Positions 26,775-34,770 of a stretch of DNA of 64,000 nt are shown piece after piece; the first letter of the stretch is position 1; each line of letters begins with the position of its first letter. The DNA lies in NCBI GenBank assembly GCA_022828425.1, contig CP094685.1:1426001-1490000 (forward strand). Reading direction: 5' to 3'. Source of the DNA: Candidatus Thiothrix sulfatifontis. GTDB taxonomy: Bacteria > Pseudomonadota > Gammaproteobacteria > Thiotrichales > Thiotrichaceae. Position numbers and translations under genes: made by a program. The notes beneath the pieces are model-generated. The model searched no databases. It was not told where the DNA came from and worked only from the letters and a program-made list of their open reading frames with translations.

Positions 26775-29285
26775 GTGATAAATACCATAACCACCCGTAC
26801 CATGCCTACCAATGTCGGTGGATTCAGGGGATCTACGACGGCGAACCAAGTAGCGGTAACGCTATTCAATGCCGCAATAGCACCAACCCAGTCACGCCAA
26901 CAGCCTAATCCTGATACGGGGAAGCTCAAAACTGCCGATATGCAGGCATTATTCGACGAATACGCCCAGTTACAACCGCAGCATCACATTCCTATGGTCA
27001 AAGCGCGTCTCGACCAAATCAATCAGGCATTGCAGCCCTATCGTGAGGCTTACAATCCTAAGGGAGAAGTCGTTGCGCAAACTGAGAAGAGCACGCTGAC
27101 TATCCTGAAACCCTTACCGAATGAGCTTTTTGAAACCACTCATGCCGATTTTCAAAAAGCCGTCCGCCAAGATTTCAAGGTGACACAAAGCAAAACCTAT
27201 AACGTTTCTGGCACTGATTTGCTGGAGGCGATTGAAGAAAATACCCATTCTGGTCATACAGCAGGCGCAGACAATAATAAAAATGGCGCGTTTGATCCGT
27301 CCAGAGATCGACATGGTTTGGGCAAGGTCATTGATAAATTTACCGATAAAGTGCTGGATAATCCCATTGTCCGTACTGTTGCACAAATTGCTCAGTTCAC
27401 ACCGCTTGCACCTGTTGCCGCTGTTGTGAACACGGTCATCACCGCCCGTGATGTTGTCAAGGCGGTGGATGAGGGCAATATCAAATCCCTTGCCAGTACA
27501 GTTATCAGTGCGGGGCTATCGAGTAAACTCAGTAACAGCCTCAACCTTGCAGGTGATGCGACCAAAATCAGTGTGGCGCAACAACTTCAAAAACACGCAC
27601 TGGATGGCATGACTCGTGCCACTGTCAGTACTGTGGTTGAAGGCGGGGATTTTGATGATCAGCTTAAATCTAGCCTCAAAGCCTCGGCTGCGAATATCGT
27701 CAGCCAAATCGGGGCAAATAAGATTGGGGATTTGTACAGCGAGGGCAAGCTGAATAATGTCACCCACAAACTCGCACATACCGCGTTGGGTTTTGCAGCA
27801 GGGACTGTGGCTAATGGCGATGGTATCAGTGGTGCAGTGGGTGGCTTGGCAGGCAGTGTGGCGGGGGAATACTTTCAGTCGGAAAATGCGGCGGTGTTGG
27901 CATCGGCGGCATCCGCTGCACTGCTAGGTAAAGATCCGTTGCTTGCCGCAAACGTCGCGGGTACGGCGGATCGCTTTAATCGGCAGTTGCACCAAACGGA
28001 AATTGACCTGATCAATGAAAAAGCAGAGGCATTTGCTACTCAAAAAGGCATATCAAAGACTGAAGCTACTAAAATTCTTTTGCTACAAGCCTTGCACCAA
28101 GTTGATAGTTCTGCAAATCAACGTATTCCTGACAATGCCGGAGCAAGGGTATTTCTCAACACAATATCCGGTGGCAATGCCGCGTTCAACGATACGTTTG
28201 GTCGGAAAAGTAATCTGTTTTTGGAGCAAGACCAGAACACCTTTAAAAACCATGCTAGAAATGGTGAGTTTGTCTTACCCAATAAAGATATTTTCTCGAC
28301 AGCGGGTCTTTCGACCACCCAAATCATGGGGCTTGTCACTAATTCGCAACAGGGTAATCTCGCTGCCAAAATATTTGACTTTGGCACGAAGGATTTAGCT
28401 GGTGAGCCAAAAGAGGTGCAGAAACAGGTTTTAGATCAGTTACGTATCGAAACTTACGACCAAGTGTTGAAACTGCAAACACTCTATGGTGAACGTGATG
28501 CACACCCCAATGATGAGAAACTGGCTCGTGATTTTCACTCAACACTTGGCGAACTTTACGCACTCCGACAAGCCACCCTACAAGGTGTCGAAGTAGCCAA
28601 GGATTCAAGAATTATTGCAGGCATCCAAGCCGAACAGGTCGAGGCGGGGCTTGAAGCCTTGCAAGCATTTGACGTTATTATGGCAGGTGGTGGGATTCAA
28701 GTCGGTGCTGCTATTGACAATATTGCCGCCACATTGAGAAAAGATGAGGTCGTACAGATGTGGGCTTTCCGAGGTGGTCGTGGTGAAACAAAAGCGAAAG
28801 TACTCGATAATCCTGATCCCAACGTAAGAGCAGAGGCATACACAGGACATGTTGGCGTATCATTAGATGGTGGAAAATCAATCTATGGGTTTGGGCCCAA
28901 GGTATCAGGCTCTGAAACAAAAAGAGACGTGATTGATGGGTTATCCAAAAAGAAAAGTACTTATCCTGGCGTGATCCATGATGATACTGTTTTATTCAGC
29001 GATATAATGAAGGGAAAATATGACCCTGCTGACCATGCCCCAATTGATCTATACACGTTAGACATACCGACTACCGCTGCTGTAAGAAAAAAGATAGGCA
29101 ATGCTATTCAGCAGGGAGATACTCCCGATATACGATACGGTTTCCCGAAAACCGGAAGAGATGGCGTTGAGAATTGCGCGACATTCTTTGGAACTTGCGG
29201 ACTGGATTTACCATTAAAAAATGGAAATTTGCGGGATTATATACCAGCCATGATAGACAAAGGCGCAATCAAAATAACCAAATGA
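26775..29285 (+). CDS. polymorphic toxin, CdiA/FhaB-type C-terminal region without the transport domains
   Basis: The product has about 836 residues from GTG 26775, which has GGAG ten bases upstream; TTG 26751 and ATG 26802 are alternatives. Residues ~260-385 match the DUF637 'haemagglutinin' region of CdiA/FhaB proteins (HALDGMTRATVSTVVEGGDF, LAHTALGFAAGTVANGDG, GAVGGLAGSVAGEYFQ). The last ~170 residues look like a toxin domain: GHVGVSLDGGKSIYGFGP supplies a His and GVENCATFFGTCG a Cys, the order of circularly permuted NlpC/P60 (papain-like) enzymes. No signal peptide, two-partner-secretion domain or repeat region is present, and no CdiB is nearby, so it is an orphan or 5'-truncated module. 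A small gene follows directly, as immunity genes do. Confidence 0.8.
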   Translation: MINTITTRTMPTNVGGFRGSTTANQVAVTLFNAAIAPTQSRQQPNPDTGKLKTADMQALFDEYAQLQPQHHIPMVKARLDQINQALQPYREAYNPKGEVVAQTEKSTLTILKPLPNELFETTHADFQKAVRQDFKVTQSKTYNVSGTDLLEAIEENTHSGHTAGADNNKNGAFDPSRDRHGLGKVIDKFTDKVLDNPIVRTVAQIAQFTPLAPVAAVVNTVITARDVVKAVDEGNIKSLASTVISAGLSSKLSNSLNLAGDATKISVAQQLQKHALDGMTRATVSTVVEGGDFDDQLKSSLKASAANIVSQIGANKIGDLYSEGKLNNVTHKLAHTALGFAAGTVANGDGISGAVGGLAGSVAGEYFQSENAAVLASAASAALLGKDPLLAANVAGTADRFNRQLHQTEIDLINEKAEAFATQKGISKTEATKILLLQALHQVDSSANQRIPDNAGARVFLNTISGGNAAFNDTFGRKSNLFLEQDQNTFKNHARNGEFVLPNKDIFSTAGLSTTQIMGLVTNSQQGNLAAKIFDFGTKDLAGEPKEVQKQVLDQLRIETYDQVLKLQTLYGERDAHPNDEKLARDFHSTLGELYALRQATLQGVEVAKDSRIIAGIQAEQVEAGLEALQAFDVIMAGGGIQVGAAIDNIAATLRKDEVVQMWAFRGGRGETKAKVLDNPDPNVRAEAYTGHVGVSLDGGKSIYGFGPKVSGSETKRDVIDGLSKKKSTYPGVIHDDTVLFSDIMKGKYDPADHAPIDLYTLDIPTTAAVRKKIGNAIQQGDTPDIRYGFPKTGRDGVENCATFFGTCGLDLPLKNGNLRDYIPAMIDKGAIKITK

Positions 29286-29292
29286 GGTGGTG

Positions 29293-29559
29293 ATGGCGAT
29301 GTTAAATGAGGAAGTTGCATCAAAAATTGCAAATGCACTAGGCATATTAGCAGAGAGATGGAGAGAAATAGATGAATCAGATGAAAGCAAAGAAATAGAA
29401 CGTCAATATAATATTTTAATTAATGCTTTGTTAGATTGTGGCTTTGACCCCTATCGAGATTACCTTGACTTAATGGAAATGCTGCCTGCTCGACTAATGC
29501 CAAAACGCTATTTGACCGCAGCAAAAGAACCTATTCCGCCTGACCATAAAGGTTATTAA
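29293..29559 (+). CDS. putative immunity protein of the toxin module
   Basis: The small acidic protein (88 residues from ATG 29293; ATG 29299 is equally good relative to GAGGTG at 29284-29289) begins 7 bases after the toxin stop. It is AT-rich like the toxin tip and unlike purL. It is helical with many Glu/Asp residues, and I recognise no family. In CDI and related systems the gene directly after the toxin encodes its specific immunity protein; that is the sole basis for the role. Its stop (TAA 29557-29559) lies at the boundary of the second purL copy. Confidence 0.7.
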   Translation: MAMLNEEVASKIANALGILAERWREIDESDESKEIERQYNILINALLDCGFDPYRDYLDLMEMLPARLMPKRYLTAAKEPIPPDHKGY

Positions 29560-30635
29560 ATGCGGTCGGGTTTGCCAAAATCGTGTTCCCACGGTTGAGC
29601 GTAGCCGGGGATGCGCAGGTTGGATACGGAGAAACCGCTCAAGCCAGCTTTGGGTTTCGAGCCATTGCCGGTTGCGCCTTCGTCGCGGATTTCGCCGCCC
29701 GAACCCGTCGCCGCGCCCGCAAACGGGGAAATCGCGGTGGGGTGGTTGTGGGTTTCCACCTTCATCAGGATGTGGACGGGTTCGTTGGTGTAGTGGTATT
29801 CGCCGGTTTTTACGTCGGTCAAAAAGCGCGTTGCCAACGGGCCTTCGATGACGGAGGCGTTGTCATGGTAGGCGGAAAGGATGCCTTCGGGCGCGTGCGC
29901 GTGGGTGTTGCGGATCATGGCAAACAGCGATTTGGGCTGTTCTTTGCCGTCGATAATCCAGTCGGCGTTGAAGATTTTGTGGCGGCAATGTTCGGAATTG
30001 GCTTGCGCGAACATCATCAATTCCACGTCGGTGGGGTTGCGCTGGAGTTCGGCGTAATTTTCGGCGAGGTAGTCGATTTCATCCGCTGACAGTGCCAAGC
30101 CCCAATCGGTGTTGGCTTTGGCAAGCGCGGCTTTGGGGTCATTGCTGATGTCAACGTAGCGCAAGGCGGCGGGTTCGGCTTCGCTGAACAGGACGACGGC
30201 ATCTTGCAGGTCGGTCAGTACCATTTCGGTCATGCGGTCGTGCAACAGCGCGGCGATGGCGAGGCGTTCGGCTTCCGACAGCGCGGCAGTGGTTTGCACG
30301 TCGTAGGCGATGCCGCGTTCGATGCGTTCCACCATCGTCAAGCCGCAGTTGTGGGCGATGTCGCTGGCTTTGCTTGACCACGGCGAAATCGTGCCTTTGC
30401 GCGGGGTGACGAGCAGCAATGTACCGCTGAAAGCGTGGCTGCCTTGCACTTCTTCGTAGGTCAGCAACGCTTGCAACTGGGCGTGTTCGTCGGGGTGCAG
30501 TTCGCGGCTGTTGCGCACGAAATGGACGTATTCGGCTTGCACAGCGGTGATCGTGGGGACGATGGCTTGCAAGGCGCTCAACAGCTTGTTGCGGCGGAAA
30601 TCGGAGAGGGCAACGCTACCGGGGAAGATCAGCAT
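29556..30635 (-). pseudogene. truncated second copy of purL (5' end only)
   Basis: This open frame encodes the first 359 residues of PurL, identical in protein sequence to 26615-25539, then stops at once (TAA 29556-29558) where the repeat ends. It keeps the start codon, ribosome site and 56 bases of upstream sequence, so it may be transcribed. It lacks both complete ATPase halves and the glutaminase, so it cannot be functional. The breakpoint after FGKPDRI matches the edge of the toxin/immunity segment. Confidence 0.92.
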
Positions 30636-30691
30636 GGGGGTAAACCAATGGGCAGTTCATCAAGGAGGGTATGATAGCGGAAAGTGGCGAC
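29561..30691. repeat. direct repeat, copy 2 (purL 5' end)
   Basis: This is the partner of 25541-26671 at a fixed offset of 4020 bases. The right edge is sharp: both copies share AAAGTGGCGAC, then 26672 onward and 30692 onward differ completely. Confidence 0.93.
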
Positions 30692-30701
30692 GGGGTGTAG
30701 G

Positions 30702-30718
30702 CGCTTGCCATGCAAGCG
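30702..30718. other. perfect hairpin next to the purL repeat edge
   Basis: CGCTTGC (30702-30708) and GCAAGCG (30712-30718) pair around CAT. It lies 10 bases beyond the end of the second purL copy and just past the alternative end of the DUF1566 gene on the minus strand. It may be that gene's terminator, although no U-tract is seen. Confidence 0.35.
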
Positions 30719-30722
30719 ATGA

Positions 30723-30929
30723 TTACTGCACATCACGCACTAAGCGTACAAAATATTTCGAGTCTTTATCTATGGGGAAATCATCTGCTGGATACATAAA
30801 AATACTTCTGATGCTGGTAGCGATAGTAGGATGAACCAACGGCGTTGAACTGATATTAAAAGAAGACATATTCAAACTGGGCGTAGAAAAAACTTCTGGG
30901 TTCAATGCCCACCAAGAGCCATGATACGC
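30723..30929 (-). other. out-of-frame native C-terminus of the DUF1566 gene
   Basis: In a different frame from the upstream part, this segment encodes AYHGSWWALNPE and continues to YFVRLVRDVQ before TAA at 30723. That is the typical DUF1566 ending (the family closes with ...VRLVR...). It is joined to the rest of the gene only if the 10-bp repeat tract has 1, 4 or 7 units. Confidence 0.8.
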
Positions 30930-32178
30930 TCGACAATATTCGACAATATTCGACAATATTCGACAATATTCGACAATATTCGACAATACTTTGTATTTCC
31001 TTGAAATTGGGCAATCGCCAATCGGTATAACCGGCGTAACCGCCTTGGCGATTCAGTGTTTGAACATGATCCAAGGCGTCTTTCCAGCTCATAAGCTCAT
31101 ATTCCGTATCGCGTTTCCACATTAAGCCGGTTGTTGTGTGTGTAACTGTTCTGTCGTTATGAATGGTGAAATCACGAGTGGGTGTACTTTCTGGCAATGA
31201 AGGGTTGTTACAAAACGCCGAAAGGGGAGTGGTCTGAGTATTGGCAGTTTGCAGACCCGAACGCACTAAACGTATTGGGTGGTAAGCGGAAGTGGGTGAT
31301 GGTTGGTCATCATAAACACCCGCTTTTAGCGCGCCGTCACTCCCCCAAGGGATTACCCATCTACCAAAGGAAACGGCTAATACACGCGCATCGCCTAAGT
31401 TGTAAACATGTGTCAAAACTGTATTTGACCAATAAGCCGTAGCTTGTGTTTGCGGAAAATAGCGCTGATCTATGGCAATAACGGTAAGGGACAAGTCAGC
31501 CAGTGAAGTCAGTTCTTTTACACTGGGCATTCGCCAGTCACTCGCACCGCATAATCCCGCTTTGTTTACACGTTTGACATAAGCCTCTGTATTACAGTAA
31601 GAAACAGTATCTGCCGCAGAATAACCAGAGCAGTTAGCTTCTCCGCCGTCTGCGCTGCCTTCATGTCCACCCTTCACTGAGGCATTGCTGTTATACCAAG
31701 TATAGCGGTCATCAGGATCATGCAGCCCTGCATCGCCTATTATCTGGTTAGTTTGACCCTGCTTGATTTCCCAGATCAAACCAGTGACATTATCTTTAAC
31801 ACAACGCCACTGGGGAGCATCCGCTGGTAATGCCTCACCGCTTGCGCCAATTTTGGTGAAACTAAAACCAGCGTGACCGTCGCTATCATCATTATGCGTA
31901 AAATCACGCCCATACACCGCATCCTGACCTAATGGCACAGGATCACCATCAACATCCGTTAATAGGGAGCAATGCACATCGTTGTTATGTTTGCCACTGC
32001 GAGTGTCACCGAAAGCGTAATCAGCGCACGACGTTATACCCGTATCATTAAGTCTGCCGGTAGGAGTAGGGTTGATAATGGAGTTCTGTGTTTGAGTCGT
32101 AACACAGCAATCTTTGTCAACACATGCAGAGAGTGGAAAAGCCAGCAATAACAACCAGAATCTAACCTGATTATTCAT
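30856..32178 (-). CDS. DUF1566 (Lcl C-terminal domain) lipoprotein, present frame
   Basis: The 440-residue product has a lipoprotein signal (LLLLAFPLSAC, Cys 19) and two DUF1566 units. The first contains CVKDNVTGLIWEIK and CGASDWRMPSVKELTSLAD; the second TTGLMWKRDTEYELMSWKDA and YTDWRLPNFKEIQSIVEYC. Such proteins are surface or periplasmic, with unknown ligands. In the present frame the second unit runs through a 10-bp repeat tract into 22 unrelated residues ending FEYVFF, so its proper end is lost. The true end is in another frame (30723-30929). Expression of a full protein probably depends on repeat copy number. Confidence 0.85.
   Translation of the reverse strand: MNNQVRFWLLLLAFPLSACVDKDCCVTTQTQNSIINPTPTGRLNDTGITSCADYAFGDTRSGKHNNDVHCSLLTDVDGDPVPLGQDAVYGRDFTHNDDSDGHAGFSFTKIGASGEALPADAPQWRCVKDNVTGLIWEIKQGQTNQIIGDAGLHDPDDRYTWYNSNASVKGGHEGSADGGEANCSGYSAADTVSYCNTEAYVKRVNKAGLCGASDWRMPSVKELTSLADLSLTVIAIDQRYFPQTQATAYWSNTVLTHVYNLGDARVLAVSFGRWVIPWGSDGALKAGVYDDQPSPTSAYHPIRLVRSGLQTANTQTTPLSAFCNNPSLPESTPTRDFTIHNDRTVTHTTTGLMWKRDTEYELMSWKDALDHVQTLNRQGGYAGYTDWRLPNFKEIQSIVEYCRILSNIVEYCRILSSVSWLLVGIEPRSFFYAQFEYVFF
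30930..30990. repeat. 10-bp tandem repeat tract (six units) inside a coding region
   Basis: CGACAATATT occurs five times exactly (30931-30980), followed by CGACAATACT (30981-30990). Ten is not a multiple of three, so each gain or loss shifts the frame of the DUF1566 gene. With six units the gene is out of frame; one, four or seven would join the native C-terminus. Confidence 0.93.
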
Positions 32179-32291
32179 AATAATTTAGCCCGTAAGAAAT
32201 AAGAATCATCTTAATGGGAAGGGTAGCTTATGAAATAAAAATGTCAACTATATTTTGTGCACATCCTCTGGCAAATTTGCTTGAAAGCTCT

Positions 32292-32305
32292 ATTGTAGCT
32301 ACAAT
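32292..32305. promoter_or_regulatory. palindromic operator upstream of the antitoxin
   Basis: ATTGTAGCTACAAT is a perfect 14-base palindrome 34 bases before the Phd-family antitoxin start. Phd/YefM antitoxins repress their own promoters through palindromes at this position. A half-copy (TAGCTACTAT) follows at once. Confidence 0.6.
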
Positions 32306-32339
32306 AGCTACTATCAATACAACTCAGTGAGAAATAATC

Positions 32340-32633
32340 ATGCAATCCATCGGCGCACGTCAGGCCAGTAACCAACTCGGTACGGTGCTTGATAAAGTTT
32401 GGCAGGGTGAACCGTTCAAAATTACCCGCAACAAACGCGACACTGCCGTTATCCTGTCCATGCGGGATTTTGAAATGCTGGGTGGGGAAGCATTCCTGCT
32501 CCGTAGGCGGGCAGAAGCCATGCAGCAGGAACGCCAGCAGTTGTTGGCTTCATTGGAAGCTTTGCGGACTGAAGCGGAACAAAGCGGTCTTACCGAATCC
32601 GTGCTGGAAGCGATCCTGAATGACAAGCCTTGA
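32340..32633 (+). CDS. Phd/YefM family antitoxin
   Basis: The 97-residue protein has the N-terminal DNA-binding fold of the prevent-host-death family (ARQASNQLGTVLDKVWQGEPFKITRNKRDTAVI, then LSMRDFEML) and a helical, Gln/Glu-rich C-terminus that would wrap a toxin. It acts as repressor and antitoxin. The partner toxin is only a fragment (32646-32792), so the antitoxin is probably an orphan. Its stop codon is in frame with the toxin remnant. Confidence 0.9.
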   Translation: MQSIGARQASNQLGTVLDKVWQGEPFKITRNKRDTAVILSMRDFEMLGGEAFLLRRRAEAMQQERQQLLASLEALRTEAEQSGLTESVLEAILNDKP

Positions 32634-32645
32634 ACGCTGTGTTTG

Positions 32646-32792
32646 CGACACCAAAAAGACAACCCGTTTCTGGATGTGGCGTTAGCGGGCAAAGCGGACT
32701 GTCTAATAACGGGCGATGCTGACTTGCTGGTGTTGAAACAGATTGGCGGCATACAAATTATGACCGTAGCACAAGCGGTATCAATAATTTGA
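32646..32792 (+). pseudogene. PIN-domain toxin remnant (C-terminal part)
   Basis: Forty-eight codons read RHQKDNPFLDVALAGKADCL, ITGDADLLVL and further to TGA at 32790-32792. This is the C-terminal third of PIN-domain ribonuclease toxins of the kind paired with antitoxins; TGDADLL holds the late conserved Asp residues. There is no start codon, and the N-terminal two thirds with the first active-site Asp are missing. The frame continues back only to the antitoxin stop, pointing to an internal deletion of the toxin gene. Confidence 0.8.
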
Positions 32793-32839
32793 ATAAATTA
32801 ACTGACGTATGTTTGCAGTTTTTCCGAAAACGCACGCCC

Positions 32840-34738
32840 TCAATGCCGCCCGCGCCACACCAACGGTTCACGCAACCGCGCCGCATAATCCGCAATGTGC
32901 AAATGACCTTCCGGCTTAATCTCAGCAGCAACATCATACTGTTGCGCAATCGCCGCCACTTGATCTGTTTCCAGCTTACCCGCTTCGGTTAGTGCTTTGG
33001 ACAGAGCGTGTAAGCAATGCACGTATTGCCCCAGTAACTCCTTGGTTTCGCTGACCAGACGCATCATCATTTTTTCCACATCCATATCCGTCACCACGGT
33101 ATTCATGCGGTGCGGATAATCTTCAATGGTGTACGTGGCTTGAAATTCATCGTCGAAACCGTAACGGCGCACATAATCCATCGCCAATTCGGTGGCGCGT
33201 TCGCGGTCATTTTCACGCCCGGTCGAGGCTTCCAAATGCCCAAACAGCAATTCTTCCGCAATACCGCCTGCCAGATACACTTTGATCATATCCAGCAAGG
33301 TGCGGCGGGTGCGGTGCAATTGATGCGGGAAGGTGAAACCGCTTGCGTAGCTGCTGGCAACTTTGCTTTGCAATTGCAGCGGCACCAAACCGAACAGCAC
33401 CATGTAGGCCACCGCATGACCGGATTCATGCACGCTGATATTCGCCACTGAAGCTTGGGTATTGTCCTGCCGGATTTTGTCGATGCGCCCCACATACGGG
33501 TGTTCCACCGTGGTGACTTCGCCCAAACGCGCCACAATCGCTTGGCGTTCTTCGGAATAGCGCAGGTGAATGGTGTCAATACCGTCGCTGAGGGCTTGCA
33601 GTAATAAGCGCGACAAATTGACTTCCAGAATATCGGTCACGCTGGAAAATAACGGACGCACCCCTTGCACCGGGAACACGCCATTGCGGTAAATCAACTG
33701 GTTCATGCTCACATCCGTCACCAAACGGATGCCGGTGCGCTCGAACGTGTCGGTTTGTACCCGCTGGATTTCCCGCGCAATCAGCGTGTGAAAATCTTGT
33801 TTGCGCAAACTGGGGTAAACGAGGTGGATATTGCCAAACCGTGCCACTTGTTCCGGGCGAAATTTGCGCAGCAGCGCGTCTTTGATATTCATCAGCGTTA
33901 CTTTGGTGGTGAAAGCGTGAAAAATATCCGCATCCACATCCGCTTCCGCCGCTTGATGCGACATGTGGAACGCATCATCCAAATTGCCCGAAATCAGAAT
34001 CAGCGTCTGGGTGTGATTAATCGGTTCGTAAATTACTTTTTTGCGCTTGGCGGTGAGAATCATGCTGACCATTTCCTCTTCGGTAATGTCAAGCATATCC
34101 ACCACTTCCATGTCCAGATTCAGCGCTTTTTTCAGATTGACCGCATCCCACGTGCTGATGTAACCGGGGCTGTCGTCTTCGTCCTCTTTTTCGCCTTTGC
34201 TGCGGCGGCGTTGGGCATTGCGTTCGCGCTGATAATATTCGTGCAGAAAACTGTCGAGGTCATCTTTTTGCTTTTTGGACAAATGCCCGTCGGATAACAG
34301 TTCCCAAAAATCCATGAATTTGGTTTGCGGTAACTGTTCGCCTTTGGAGTCAATGGTGTTAAAGCGCTGAATTTCATCAAATAACACAATGCACGGTTTG
34401 CCGTTATGAAACCCGTAATCGTCTAACACGCTGGAAACGGACGAACTCCACGAGGTTTGCCCAATATTGGAGAGTTCCACTTCCGCAAAGCGATCTTGAA
34501 AATGCAGGTGTTTGACCAGTTGGCGCACTAAGTCGGTTTTGCCGACCCCTGTCATTCCCCACAGGTTCACAATGACGGGACGCTTGAGCAATTCCGGCAT
34601 TAGATACCAGACTTGGATGCAGTCCATCAGCTCGTCGATGATCGGGTCGATCCCCACGAAATGCTGTTTCAGGGCGTGTTTGGTGGATTCTAACTCGGCT
34701 TTGCGAGCGTGAATCAAGGCTTTATCAAGTTGTAACAT
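32840..34738 (-). CDS. soluble AAA+ ATPase fused to an M41 (FtsH-type) zinc protease domain
   Basis: The 632-residue protein has a ClpX/ClpA-like AAA module with Walker A GMTGVGKTDLV (residues ~61-71), Walker B CIVLFDEIQRF, a long charged insertion rich in Lys/Glu/Arg (~175-195) and a sensor-2-like region. Its C-terminal domain has the M41 metal site HESGHAVAY (residue ~437) and AGGIAEELLFGH followed by GRENDRERATELA, where FtsH carries its third zinc ligand. Unlike FtsH, there is no membrane segment and the AAA type differs. It presumably degrades specific soluble substrates. It is monocistronic and convergent with the toxin remnant. Confidence 0.85.
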   Translation of the reverse strand: MLQLDKALIHARKAELESTKHALKQHFVGIDPIIDELMDCIQVWYLMPELLKRPVIVNLWGMTGVGKTDLVRQLVKHLHFQDRFAEVELSNIGQTSWSSSVSSVLDDYGFHNGKPCIVLFDEIQRFNTIDSKGEQLPQTKFMDFWELLSDGHLSKKQKDDLDSFLHEYYQRERNAQRRRSKGEKEDEDDSPGYISTWDAVNLKKALNLDMEVVDMLDITEEEMVSMILTAKRKKVIYEPINHTQTLILISGNLDDAFHMSHQAAEADVDADIFHAFTTKVTLMNIKDALLRKFRPEQVARFGNIHLVYPSLRKQDFHTLIAREIQRVQTDTFERTGIRLVTDVSMNQLIYRNGVFPVQGVRPLFSSVTDILEVNLSRLLLQALSDGIDTIHLRYSEERQAIVARLGEVTTVEHPYVGRIDKIRQDNTQASVANISVHESGHAVAYMVLFGLVPLQLQSKVASSYASGFTFPHQLHRTRRTLLDMIKVYLAGGIAEELLFGHLEASTGRENDRERATELAMDYVRRYGFDDEFQATYTIEDYPHRMNTVVTDMDVEKMMMRLVSETKELLGQYVHCLHALSKALTEAGKLETDQVAAIAQQYDVAAEIKPEGHLHIADYAARLREPLVWRGRH

Positions 34739-34770
34739 GGCGAGATCTTACTACTTGGTAACAAGCTATG

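Noticed and set aside
29597..29606. TTGAGCGTAGCCGG in the second purL copy, similar to the palindromic repeat core
   Set aside because: It is the conserved purL coding sequence with one silent change; the first copy reads GGGCGTAGCC, and the core is incomplete.
25541..30691. Integrative element with att sites
   Set aside because: The direct repeats are 1.1 kb of coding purL, there is no integrase and no tRNA, so site-specific integration is not supported.
30930..30990. Possible CRISPR array
   Set aside because: Units are 10 bp and contiguous, with no spacers and no cas genes.
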